From: CAZDUS01 sp964508705
GTDB lineage: Bacteria > Verrucomicrobiota > Kiritimatiellia > CAIKKV01 > CAITUY01
DNA: 33,313 nt
Direction: 5' to 3'
NCBI GenBank assembly: GCA_964508705.1
Contig: CAZDUS010000022.1
Span: forward strand, 1 to 33,313
Of this stretch, positions 15,280 through 24,186 are shown one piece after another. The position numbers were made by a program, and so were the translations under genes. Position 1 is the first letter of the stretch. Each line of letters begins with the position of its first letter. A model generated the notes under the pieces. The model had not been told where the DNA came from. It worked only from the letters and a program-made list of their open reading frames with translations, and ran no database searches.

Positions 15280-16296
15280 ATGGGCGTGAATATCAATTGG
15301 GATGACTTAAGTTTTTCGCTGACGACAACAAAAGAAATGTTTGTGGCCACCTGCAAGGCGGGCGGGGCGTGGGACAAGGGGGAGTTTCGTCCATACGGGA
15401 ATATCTCGATATCGCCGGCGGCGGGTGTGTTGAACTACGGGCAGGGTTTATTTGAGGGGATGAAATGCCAGCGGTCCAAGGCGGGGGAATTGTTATTGTT
15501 TCGCCCGTTGGAGAATGGCAAGCGGCTGGTGGAAGGGGCGCGGCGATTGTGTATGCCTGAATATCCGCCGGAGCAATTTGTGGAGGCGGTCAAGGAGACG
15601 GTTCGGCGCAATGTGGAGTATGTGCCGCCCTATGGGAAAGGCAGCTTGTATATCAGGCCTTGCCTCTGGGGGACGGGGGCGCAGCTCGGGGTGGCTCCGG
15701 CGCCGGAGTACACGTTCCTGATCTATGTGTCGCCAGTGGGTCCTTATTTCAAGACCGGGTTCAAGCCCGGGCGATTTGTGTTCACGCGTGAGTTTCACCG
15801 GGCGGCGCCGAAGGGCACGGGGAATGTGAAGTGCATCGGGAACTATGCCGGCACGATGTATCCTGGCAAGAAGGTCAAGGCGCAGGGGTTCAATGAGTGC
15901 ATTTATCTGGATGCCCGTGAGGAGAAATACATTGAAGAGGTGGGGGCGGCAAATTTCTTCTGTGTGAAAGGAAAGACCTTGTTGACGCCGGCGCTGGGCT
16001 CGATCTTGCCGGGGATTACAAGGCAATCGGTGTTGACGTTGGCGAAGGAAAAGTTGGGCATGGACGTCCGGGAGACGAATGTATCGGTGGATGAGGCCAT
16101 GACGGCGGATGAGACGTTTTGCACTGGGACGGCGGCGGTGGTGTCGCCGATTGGCGTGCTTGTATTGGGCGACCGCGAGGTGACGTTCCAGGGCGGGGCT
16201 GTCGGGCCTGTTACGCGCAAGGTGTATGAATTGCTGACAAAGATCCAACTTGGCGAGGAAAAGGACGAATGGGGCTGGGTTGTCCCTGTGGGGTGA
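15280..16296 (+). CDS. ilvE: Branched-chain amino acid aminotransferase
   Basis: The 338-residue class IV PLP aminotransferase starts at ATG 15280 with GGGAGA seven bases upstream; a TTG at 15259 is less likely. Markers are LNYGQGLFEGMKCQRSK, SLYIRPCLWGTGAQLGVAP, the Schiff-base lysine Lys184 in GNVKCIGNYAG, and EEVGAANFFCVKGKTLLTPA. It interconverts valine, leucine or isoleucine with their 2-oxoacids using 2-oxoglutarate. As the last gene of the plus-strand operon it directly supplies, or consumes, the oxidoreductase substrate. Its stop is separated from the photolyase stop by one base (convergent), with no visible terminator between. Confidence 0.94.
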   Translation: MGVNINWDDLSFSLTTTKEMFVATCKAGGAWDKGEFRPYGNISISPAAGVLNYGQGLFEGMKCQRSKAGELLLFRPLENGKRLVEGARRLCMPEYPPEQFVEAVKETVRRNVEYVPPYGKGSLYIRPCLWGTGAQLGVAPAPEYTFLIYVSPVGPYFKTGFKPGRFVFTREFHRAAPKGTGNVKCIGNYAGTMYPGKKVKAQGFNECIYLDAREEKYIEEVGAANFFCVKGKTLLTPALGSILPGITRQSVLTLAKEKLGMDVRETNVSVDEAMTADETFCTGTAAVVSPIGVLVLGDREVTFQGGAVGPVTRKVYELLTKIQLGEEKDEWGWVVPVG

Positions 16297-16297
16297 G

Positions 16298-17665
16298 TCA
16301 ACGGTTCAGCCACTTCTGGATATACGCCTGGGTGTTGAATTTTCGTTGGCATCCGGCGCTGTTCATGTAGCGGACCTTTCCATAGATGGGGCGTTCGGGC
16401 CAAGCCCGGTCGTGGGTCCCGCCAATGGCCCAGGCAATTCCGGCATAACCATTGGGGTCGCGACCATCGAGTTCGTAGCGGTCATTGAGATAAATGGCAG
16501 TGGTGAAAGCGGTGGTCGGGTCGGGGCCCCATTCAAGGATTTTCTTGGCCCAATACATGCGCATATAGCCGTGCATACGACCACTGGTGACCATTTCCAT
16601 TTGGGCGGCATTCCAGAGAGGGTCATGAGTGCGGGCTTGTTCGAGTTCCGCGGTTGAGTAATGGTATGCCCTTTGATCCTTGGCATGGGCAAGCAGTGTA
16701 TGCCCGGCCCATGATGGGATGCCGTCAAACACATCATAGCGTTCGTTCCATAGGCAAAAATTGTCGGCCAGTTCCCTGCGGATAATCAATTGCTCCAGGA
16801 AAGCATTCCGGGCGTTGCCGGGCTGGCTTCTTCGTTGGATTTCCAGTGCTACTCGTTGAGCGGAGATTTGGCCGAAGTGCAGATAGGGTGAGAGATTTGA
16901 GCGGCAACCTGAGTTCGGGTTATTGGCCTGTGTGTCGTAATGCGACAGGGATGACGCCAGAAATTCGTCCAGACAACGCGAGGCGGCGGTGTGACCGGCG
17001 GGGGCCCCGGAGACTTCATCAACGGAGGTGTCGAGGGGGAGGCTTGCCAGTAAATCGAGTGGTGAAGTTGAAGGGAGGCATGGAGGCGGGGGACGGGGGT
17101 TGGTTTGGAGTGCGGGAAAGTCCTTCAGGAACTCCGGGAGGAGGCGGTTGATTTTCGGGCGAAGGGTGTAGGCTCCATATTCCTGTTTTTTTGAGGCTTC
17201 CCATGTGGGCACGATGTTGTGAGCGTCGACTTCCAGAACGGGGAAGGAACCGGTATTGCACAAGGTTGATTTCCACTGGCGCTTGATACGCAGGGGGTCG
17301 AAATCGCAGACGATGAAGCCGGCACGGATAGATGAAGCCAGACGGGAGATCATCGCTGGCGGATCACCATGAAGCATGATGAGCGGGATTTGCCTGGCGG
17401 CTAACTTGCGTCTTGTGGTTTCCAGGCCGCGCAACATGAATCCGTAATGGCGGCGAGTGGCACCAAGGAATTGATCGGTGACGCAGAAGGCTACCACGAG
17501 TGGGGATTCCAGTCGTTTGGCTGTCTGCCAGGCGTAGAGCAGGGCCCAGTTATCGTCGGCGCGCTGATCGCGGCTCATCCAGTAGAGCACGGGAGCTTGG
17601 GGGATTTCATTGCCCGGCCTCACAACCCGAACCCGTCTTGGATCTATAGTGTTACGGTTTTTCAT
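16298..17665 (-). CDS. Class II CPD photolyase
   Basis: The 455-residue protein starts at ATG 17665 (MKNRNTIDPRRVRVV). The N-terminal Rossmann domain (VLYWMSRDQRADDNWALLYA) and the FAD-binding C-terminus with WNAAQMEMVTSGRMHGYMRM and NDRYELDGRDPNGYAGIAWA are diagnostic of class II deoxyribodipyrimidine photolyases. The enzyme uses FADH- and blue light to split cyclobutane pyrimidine dimers. An upstream in-frame extension to 17773 overlaps a paired-hairpin element and is not family-like. No strong ribosome site is seen. It is transcribed alone, convergent with ilvE and divergent from the kinase. The gene suggests a habitat with at least intermittent light. Confidence 0.95.
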   Translation of the reverse strand: MKNRNTIDPRRVRVVRPGNEIPQAPVLYWMSRDQRADDNWALLYAWQTAKRLESPLVVAFCVTDQFLGATRRHYGFMLRGLETTRRKLAARQIPLIMLHGDPPAMISRLASSIRAGFIVCDFDPLRIKRQWKSTLCNTGSFPVLEVDAHNIVPTWEASKKQEYGAYTLRPKINRLLPEFLKDFPALQTNPRPPPPCLPSTSPLDLLASLPLDTSVDEVSGAPAGHTAASRCLDEFLASSLSHYDTQANNPNSGCRSNLSPYLHFGQISAQRVALEIQRRSQPGNARNAFLEQLIIRRELADNFCLWNERYDVFDGIPSWAGHTLLAHAKDQRAYHYSTAELEQARTHDPLWNAAQMEMVTSGRMHGYMRMYWAKKILEWGPDPTTAFTTAIYLNDRYELDGRDPNGYAGIAWAIGGTHDRAWPERPIYGKVRYMNSAGCQRKFNTQAYIQKWLNR

Positions 17666-17727
17666 AAGTTTTGGGCAGGGACGGATCTCTGGGGCGTCTC
17701 TGTGACCCAAACACTTTCGCAATCTGC

Positions 17728-17780
17728 AGTCCGTCGAGCCGGGCTGCTGGAAAGCGGCGTCAAGCCGCCGCACTCCAAAT
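17728..17780. repeat. Paired-hairpin element, copy 3
   Basis: The first hairpin is AGTCCG-TCGAGC-CGGGCT (17728-17745, one G-T pair). A GCTGGAAA linker follows, then the perfect stem GCGGCG-TCAAGC-CGCCGC (17754-17771) and ACTCCAAAT. It lies in the divergent spacer between the photolyase and the histidine kinase. I see no gene in the remaining bases of this 301-base spacer. Confidence 0.78.
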
Positions 17781-17966
17781 CACGGATATTTTCACATGAT
17801 ATATGTTGCATTACTGGTCCCTACCTTGGGGAATTAGCACGGTGCCAACACCCGGAGATGCGCCCTCTGATTTTGTGCAAGATGATAGCAATTGACAATC
17901 AAGGCGCAAAGCGGCAAAGAATTGCAATGTCGGGACGATCTACAAGACGCAAAAAAGGCGGGTTGC

Positions 17967-20900
17967 ATGATATCCAGTGAAACGAAGACGGCTCCGAGCA
18001 GCAAGATGACCTGGCGGGAAGCGTGGGGCATACTTCCGAAGTCCTCGTTGATGATTTTCATGATTTTCTCCGTTGCTGTGGCGGTATTGTGGTATTGCGC
18101 CCTGTTCACGAATCGACAACAGCATGAGACCAGTGCTTTATCTTCACTCACAGCGATTGCGGAGCTCAAATCGTGGGAAGTGGCTTTGTGGCGGCGCCAG
18201 TATCTGGATTATGGAAAATCCCTGATGAACAATCCAACCATGGGGGCATGGTTGGAAGCTGTCATCAAGAGCGGAGAGAGCGATGAACTACGGCAAAAGG
18301 CTGACCGCTGGCTCAGAGAAGTTATCAAGGATTACGACTTTCAAAGCGTTGTACTTCTGGACCCCCAGTTGCATGAGGTGTTAGCAACCAATGAAAAGCA
18401 TGCAAAAATTGGAGAACACGCCAGGCAAGGATTGAAGGGGACTATTTTAAAGGGGGGTGTGGAGCTTTCGGACCTGCACACAGCAGCGCAGGCGCCAGAT
18501 CTTCATTTGGATTTGTACGTTCCTGTTTACACCGAGGGCAAGGGCGAACGCGTTCTGGCGGGGTTATTCCTGTTTCGGATTGATCCCAGGAGAACGCTGT
18601 TTCCCATGATTCGGGATTGGCCGGCACTTAACACGACTGGTGAAGCCGTGCTGTTGAGCCGGGAGGGGGATGAGGTGGTGTATCTGACTCCGCTCCGGAA
18701 TTGTGACAGGCCGCCATTGACTTGCAGGCGAAAAGTGACAACGCCAACGGTTCCGGTGATTGAGGCGATGATTGGAGTCAGGGGGTCAGCTGAAGGATGC
18801 GATAGATGGGGTACGCCTGTGATTGCCGTGACCCGGCCGGTAATGGGTACGAAGTGGTGGATGATGGTCAAGCTGGACAGCGCTGAAATTGACAAGTCAT
18901 TACGCGGGTTTGAGCGATTAATGACGATTACGGGTGTGGCTCTGATCAACTTGGCGGTGCTGGCTCTTGGCTTGTCGTATTACAGGNNNNNNNNNNNNNN
19001 NNNNNNNNNNNNNNNNNNNNNNNNNNNNNNNNNNNNNNNNNNNNNNNNNNNNNNNNNNNNNNNNNNNNNNNNNNNNNNNNNNNNNNGGGTGTGGCTCTGA
19101 TCAACTTGGCGGTGCTGGCTCTTGGCTTGTCGTATTACAGGCAAAAACGATTATTCCTGTTAGATAGGGAATGTGCGGCGTCCGAGAGGAAGGCACTTTC
19201 GGAGCATTATGTTCATCTGGCCAAGTATGCGAATGATATCATTCTGCTGGTGGACGAGGACAAGCGGGTGATGGAAGTCAATGAGCGCGCTATTCGCTCC
19301 TATGGATATTCGAAGGAAGCGATGTTGGCGATGACGATCGATGCCTTGTGGTCTGCAGGGCATAAGGGGGAATATCAGCAGGCGATTCAGAGGCTTGAGC
19401 GCGAACACACAGTGATTGTGGAGACGACGCATTGCCGCGCTGATGGAAGTCAATTTCCGGTGGAAGTCAGTTTGCGCATGATTCAAGTTGCCGGAGTAAA
19501 GTGGTTCCAAGCGGTTGTCCGGGATATTACCGAACGCATACAGCGCCGGCATTTCTTTGATAGGTATCAGGCGTTGTTCATGAACGCCAGAGACATCATC
19601 ATGTTCTTGAACAAGGATGGTGCGATTATAGATGCCAATCAGGCAGCCGAGCGAGCGTATGAATATACACATGCCGAATTGACCAGAATGACAGTTTATG
19701 ATTTGAGACCGAGCCACACAAGGAGCGGAATCAGGGATCAGATAGCGCAGGCATTGGCCAAGGGGATTCTGTTTGAAACAGAACATCGAGCAAAATCAGG
19801 GCGCTGTTTCCCTGTGGAAGTCAGTTCGATGAGCATCCGCGTCGGCGAAGAGACCTATCTTTTAAGCATAATCAGGGATATTACCCAACGTAAAGCGGCG
19901 GAAGAGGCGGTGGTGATCAGTGAGTGGAATTTAAGGCAAATGATCGATATGATTCCGCAGGCGATCTATGCGCGGGACGCCAAGGGGCAGTTCATATTGG
20001 CGAATCGGCGGTTTGCCGACCTGGCCGGAAAGAAGCAGGAAGACTTGTTGGCGGGGGCCCCATCCGGGCTGGCGGAACTGAGTGATGCCGACGACCAGAA
20101 GGTGTTGAAAACGGGAGCCGCGCTGTATATTCCTGAAATGATGTGGACGGGGCCGGATGGGATGGTTCACGTCATGCAGGTGGAGAAGGTGTTGTTTATT
20201 CCAGCGGGAACAGGTTTTCCAACGGTGTTGAGCGTGGCGACGGACATTACGGAAAGCAAGCGGCTCCATGAGCAGTTGTTGCATGCGCAGAGAATGGAGA
20301 GTGTGGGGCGGCTTGCCGGTGGTATCGCGCATGATTTCAACAACTTGTTGCAGGCGATTCTCGGGTTTAACGAGATTCTGCTTGAGCGGCTGGAAGAGAC
20401 GCATCCCGGACGGCAGGACGCCATGGAAATCGCGAAAGCGGCCAAGCGGGCCGGGGCTCTGACGAAGCAGTTGATGGCGTATAGCAGGAAGCAGATCATG
20501 GACCTGCAGGTTCGGAGCATCAATGCGATTGTTGAAGGAGCTGCAGGCTTCCTGCAGAGGTTGCTGGGGGAAGCGATTCAAGTGGTGATCAGGCTGGATC
20601 CCGATATCAATCCTGCCCGTGTGGACGTTCACCAGATCGAGCAAGTGCTGATGAATCTGATAGTCAACGCGCGAGACGCCATGGCGGGAGAAGGGCGGAT
20701 TACCATTTCCACATCCGTTGCCCGATTGACGAACGAGGATGCGTTGCTGTTTCCCGAGGCGACTCCCGGTGTGTTCACATGTCTTTCCGTGGGGGATACG
20801 GGGTCAGGAATCAAGCCGGGAGACATGCCGCATATTTTTGAGCCGTTTTTCACCACCAAAGGGTTTGGGAATGGGACAGGGCTGGGATTATCGATGGTTT

Positions 20901-21445
20901 ATGGCATTGTGAAGCAACACGGGGGTTGGATCACGGTTTACAGTCAGCCTGCGATGGGTACAACATTCCGGATCTATTTCCCGGCAGTCGATCAATCGGC
21001 GGAGAATGACGTTCCGAAAGAGGAATCGATTCTGGTGCCGCCGGAATTGAATAACGCCAGAATTCTTGTGGTTGAAGACGAGGAAGGTGTGCGGCGATTT
21101 GCGGTCACCGTGTTGAAGGATCATGGATTCCGGATCATGGCCGCCCAGACGGTGGCGGAGGCCCTCTCGATATATGAAAAGCAAGGTGGCGCGTTTGACC
21201 TGGTTTTCACGGATGTGGTGTTGCCGGACGGGAACGGCGTGGAACTGGCGCGGAAGATCCGGAAGCTGACACCCACCATGAACCTGTTGTTTACGAGTGG
21301 ATACATGGATATTCACGAGCGGTGGCCGGAGATCAGGGATCAGCGTTTGCTGTTCCTGCAAAAACCCTATCCAATTCTTAAGTTAATTGAGACAGTTGTT
21401 GCGGCGTTGAGGAATTCAGCAGTCAAAGAGGGGAGTCCATTATGA
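17967..21445 (+). CDS. Membrane hybrid histidine kinase with three PAS domains, split by a scaffold gap
   Basis: The start ATG at 17967 follows AAGGCGGG. The order is: TM1 (residues 27-47), an extracytoplasmic sensor region of about 270 residues (Cache-like by position), and TM2 (VALINLAVLALGLSYY). Then come PAS1 (YANDIILLVDEDKRVMEVNE), PAS2 (ARDIIMFLNKDGAIIDANQA), PAS3 (MIPQAIYARDAKGQFILANR), HisKA with the phospho-histidine in GGIAHDFNNLLQAI, and HATPase (NLIVNARDAM, DTGSGI, GNGTGLGLSMVYGI). A C-terminal receiver follows (ILVVEDEEGVR, TDVVLPDGNG, LQKPYP). The 100-N gap is flanked by an identical 55-base sequence. Joining 18986 to 19142 restores one frame of about 1107 residues. No separate DNA-binding regulator adjoins. 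The input signal is unknown. Confidence 0.92.
18932..19141. other. Scaffold gap with duplicated 55-bp ends
   Basis: Bases 18932-18986 and 19087-19141 are identical and flank 100 Ns. This is best explained as two contigs that overlap by 55 bases but were joined with a default-size gap. It is not a biological duplication. Confidence 0.9.
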
Positions 21446-21879
21446 GGCGGAAATCAGAGAGCGGGCGCAAAGGGGATGGCCTGACCTTGGTTGCTTTTTG
21501 GCAATTCATGGCGTTCATGATGTTGATATTGGTGATCTGGTTAAACGAGATGATTGATATTCCGAAGCTATGGTTCGGGGGGGTGGAGAGTCCGTTCAAT
21601 GTATTCCGGGGTTGTGTTTTGACAGTGGCGGTGGCGATTGTCGCCATCATCACGGTGGGGCATACCTACGTTCAGCAGAAGCAGATTATCCGCGGTTTGC
21701 TTACCGTGTGCGCTCAATGTCGAAAGATCCGAATGGACACGGAAGTATGGGAGCAGTTGGATCAGTACATTTCCGATCACTCACTGGCTTTGATCAGCCA
21801 TGGATTATGTCCGCACTGCTTTGAGCAAATGCAGAAGGAAATCGCGGGTATGGTGAAGCCTGGCGCTGGATCCGGTTAA
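21442..21879 (+). CDS. Small two-TM membrane protein with a CxxC...SHGxCPxC module
   Basis: The 145-residue protein has two hydrophobic helices (AFWQFMAFMMLILVIWL near 18-34; VLTVAVAIVAIITVGHTY near 59-76). A cytoplasmic tail follows with CAQCRKIRMDTEVWEQLDQY, then SHGLCPHCFEQM. This CxxC(K/R)KIR ... SHGxCPxC pattern is familiar at the C-terminal ends of PAS or receiver-domain signalling proteins in many bacteria and could bind a metal or react to redox state. Its start overlaps the kinase stop (ATGA), so the two are translationally coupled and very likely act together, for example as an accessory sensor of the kinase. The biochemical function of the module is not known to me. Confidence 0.75.
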   Translation: MRRKSESGRKGDGLTLVAFWQFMAFMMLILVIWLNEMIDIPKLWFGGVESPFNVFRGCVLTVAVAIVAIITVGHTYVQQKQIIRGLLTVCAQCRKIRMDTEVWEQLDQYISDHSLALISHGLCPHCFEQMQKEIAGMVKPGAGSG

Positions 21880-21893
21880 CCTGTCGCTATTTG

Positions 21894-22847
21894 TCATCCT
21901 GCAGCAGAGGAATCTGGTGTGCTCGAAAGAAGCCTGCGATTGAGCCATGCGGCAAGGGTGAGGGGGAGGGCTCCGGCGTAGAGGAGAAGATGGACGAGGG
22001 AGGGGGAGCCGGGGGCCCCATTGGCGAGATTCCAATACACCAGGAGGCATGAAAGCCATATCACGCAGAGATTTCCGAGCGTGCTTCCGGAAGCTACCCA
22101 TTGCAGGCCGGGCGAACGGCGACGGGTGAAGGGATAGAGCAGGTTTGATCCCATGAATCCGCACTGGTCAAGAAGGGCGTGTAGAGTCCATGCCCCGCCA
22201 GCAATGACGCCGGCCACCGGGTTGATCAGTCCGCCAGCGATGACACCCACGACCAGTGCCACAGGGATGCTGTGAGTCCAATGGCGATGCCAGGGGATAA
22301 AGCGCGCCTGGACCCGGCCATCAGGAAGAGGCTCAAAGGCGTAGGAAGGTCCACTGAAAATATCCATTTCGGTGGTGGCGGTGTAATCCGACGTCACGGC
22401 GCACGGCAGGGGGATGGAGACTTCGGAAGGAGGGTGGGGCTGGTTGTGAATGAGGTGGCGGCTGGTGGTCACGATTCCGGTGTGGGTGACGTTGACGAGA
22501 CGGGCCGGGTTGTTGAGTGTGATGCGGAATTGGTGCCATAGTCCGATTCCGGGTTGGGAGGTGTGCAGTTGGATGCGCGAGGTTTTCCCGGTTTCGTGGG
22601 TTCGGGTGATGGCATGGGCAAGGGCGTTGGCGATGAGTGAGGGATCAGGACTTGAGGGATCGGTGACGACTTCCAGATCGTGCCGGTGAAGGAATCGGAG
22701 GAGTTTGAAGTCCAAGGTGTCGGGTAGCAGTCCGCAGACACCGCCGAGGATGAAGAAGACGGGATTGCCATCCGCGCCAGCTTGAACGGCAGAGGGGAAG
22801 CAGGAGGCGAACGCGATACCGACTGTAAAGTGTGTGATGCCTTTCAT
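21894..22847 (-). CDS. YdjM-like membrane metal-dependent hydrolase with an inserted region
   Basis: The 317-residue protein starts MKGITHFTVGIAFASCF and has GVCGLLPDTLDFK and HRHWTHSIPVALVVG, the His/Asp motifs of the YdjM/LexA-regulated inner-membrane hydrolase family, plus LLDQCGFMGSNLLYPF. Hydrophobic helices lie at both ends. Between the LPD and HRHWTHS motifs is a hydrophilic region of about 130 residues (roughly 57-185) not expected in short YdjM proteins, beta-rich in appearance. Family activity is unproven; the histidines suggest metal binding. It is the last gene of the seven-gene minus-strand set, one base after the permease gene. Confidence 0.7.
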   Translation of the reverse strand: MKGITHFTVGIAFASCFPSAVQAGADGNPVFFILGGVCGLLPDTLDFKLLRFLHRHDLEVVTDPSSPDPSLIANALAHAITRTHETGKTSRIQLHTSQPGIGLWHQFRITLNNPARLVNVTHTGIVTTSRHLIHNQPHPPSEVSIPLPCAVTSDYTATTEMDIFSGPSYAFEPLPDGRVQARFIPWHRHWTHSIPVALVVGVIAGGLINPVAGVIAGGAWTLHALLDQCGFMGSNLLYPFTRRRSPGLQWVASGSTLGNLCVIWLSCLLVYWNLANGAPGSPSLVHLLLYAGALPLTLAAWLNRRLLSSTPDSSAAG

Positions 22848-22848
22848 G

Positions 22849-24186
22849 TCAGAGCACTCCCAGAAAGCGGGCGATGGCGGGGCCGATGCCGGACATATTA
22901 CAGGCTAGCGGCAGAAGAATGATACCTAGTGAGTTCATGCGGCGAGCACCGGAGAGAGCAGGGATAAGTCCGATGCCCGTGGCGACGGTCATGACGAGCA
23001 AGCCGCGCGGGCCTGTCATGAGTCCGACAACGAGCAGGATAATGGCCAGTGCGATCCATGAGACGGCGTTGTGGCCGAAGCGGTTGATGAGTTGGATCAG
23101 GCGGCGGGCGAAGAACGGCAGTGTGATCAGCGCGGTGGCGGCGGCGATGGCGATGACGGCCACAATGATTCCGTAGGAGTCGGGGACTGGCGGGTGCAGG
23201 CTCCGGAGCAGGGCGGCTCCCCCGCCGCGGGCCAGATGCAGGCCCGGCACGAACCAGAGGAGCAGGGCGCCCGCGTAGTAGACAACCTTGGAGGCACCTT
23301 GTGAAATTAGGAAGGCGCGTTCCTCGCGGAGGGTCGTGGCGTGTCCGGCAAGCATGCCGCCGATACCACCGCTTACCACGGGGACGACCGCGGCAAAGGC
23401 GCCGCCCAGTGTGCCCGCAGTGATGCCGTGCAGGAGTTCGCGAGGCGTCATGAGGAGGCGGGTGGTTGTTTGTTGAGGAGGCGGCGGAACGCGGCCAATC
23501 AAGTTCATGATCAGCCAGGGCAAGGCGAAAAGTCCGGCAAAGGCAGGCAACAGGGTTTGACCGGATGGCGCAGAGACGAGGGAAGGGCGATAGAGCAGGA
23601 TGAAGCCGAGCAGTCCGGAGAGGGCAAACGTGAGAAGGCCCATGGTGGCGTTACGGGTTCCGGAGAGTAATCGTTGGAGCGGAGGGAGTGCGGCGGTCCT
23701 GCCTTGCGGCCACTCGGAGAGCAACATGAAGGCGATGACGGACCAGATGATCCAGTGATAGTGAGGCGAGAGGACAGTATGGATGGTTGGGAGCAGGCGC
23801 GGGACAAAGAAGGAACCGAGTAGCAAGGCGGCAATGGCGCCCGCTGCGCCGGTGGCGGTCAGCAGGACGGCCTCGAAGCCGCGGCCATCCATCAGGTAGC
23901 GATGGCCGGGGAGGACGGTGAAGAGGGCGCTTTCATCCGGGGATGAGAGGAGGATGGCGGGCAGTGAGTTCACGATGACCCAGCCGACAATCATGCCGGT
24001 GATGGAGGCATCCATCCAGGTTGCGGGGATTATCCCGTTCAACAGGCCGCCGGTGAGGAGCATGCCTGCGGCCAGCAGGTTGTAGATGTGAAGTGCAGGG
24101 ATGCAACCGGCGAGCGCTCCGACCAGTGCTCCGATGACTGCGGCGGGGGCCGAGCCGATGAGGATTAGGGAAGGCGTGAGCGTCAT
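22849..24186 (-). CDS. Multi-pass membrane protein resembling TctA/DUF112 permeases
   Basis: The 445-residue protein is almost wholly hydrophobic with about 10-12 predicted helices. The N-terminal GALVGALAGCIPALHIYNLL and the internal VPVVSGGIGGMLAGH resemble the paired glycine-rich loops of the tripartite tricarboxylate transporter TctA/DUF112 superfamily, notably the branch that lacks TctB/TctC partners. It also contains DESALFTVLPGHRYLMDGRG. No partner solute-binding protein gene is nearby. The start ATG overlaps the CDF gene stop by four bases. The substrate is unknown; context with metal transporters does not settle it. Confidence 0.55.
   Translation of the reverse strand: MTLTPSLILIGSAPAAVIGALVGALAGCIPALHIYNLLAAGMLLTGGLLNGIIPATWMDASITGMIVGWVIVNSLPAILLSSPDESALFTVLPGHRYLMDGRGFEAVLLTATGAAGAIAALLLGSFFVPRLLPTIHTVLSPHYHWIIWSVIAFMLLSEWPQGRTAALPPLQRLLSGTRNATMGLLTFALSGLLGFILLYRPSLVSAPSGQTLLPAFAGLFALPWLIMNLIGRVPPPPQQTTTRLLMTPRELLHGITAGTLGGAFAAVVPVVSGGIGGMLAGHATTLREERAFLISQGASKVVYYAGALLLWFVPGLHLARGGGAALLRSLHPPVPDSYGIIVAVIAIAAATALITLPFFARRLIQLINRFGHNAVSWIALAIILLVVGLMTGPRGLLVMTVATGIGLIPALSGARRMNSLGIILLPLACNMSGIGPAIARFLGVL

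Noticed and set aside
16250..16657. Plus-strand reading frame of 135 codons overlapping ilvE and the photolyase
   Set aside because: It is the reverse shadow of conserved photolyase sequence and has no family-like sequence.
17892..17920. TTGACA upstream of the histidine kinase as a promoter
   Set aside because: No acceptable -10 box lies 16-18 bases downstream.
18932..19141. Tandem duplication or transposon target-site duplication around the gap
   Set aside because: The identity is exactly at contig ends flanking a round 100-N gap, which fits an unmerged assembly overlap.
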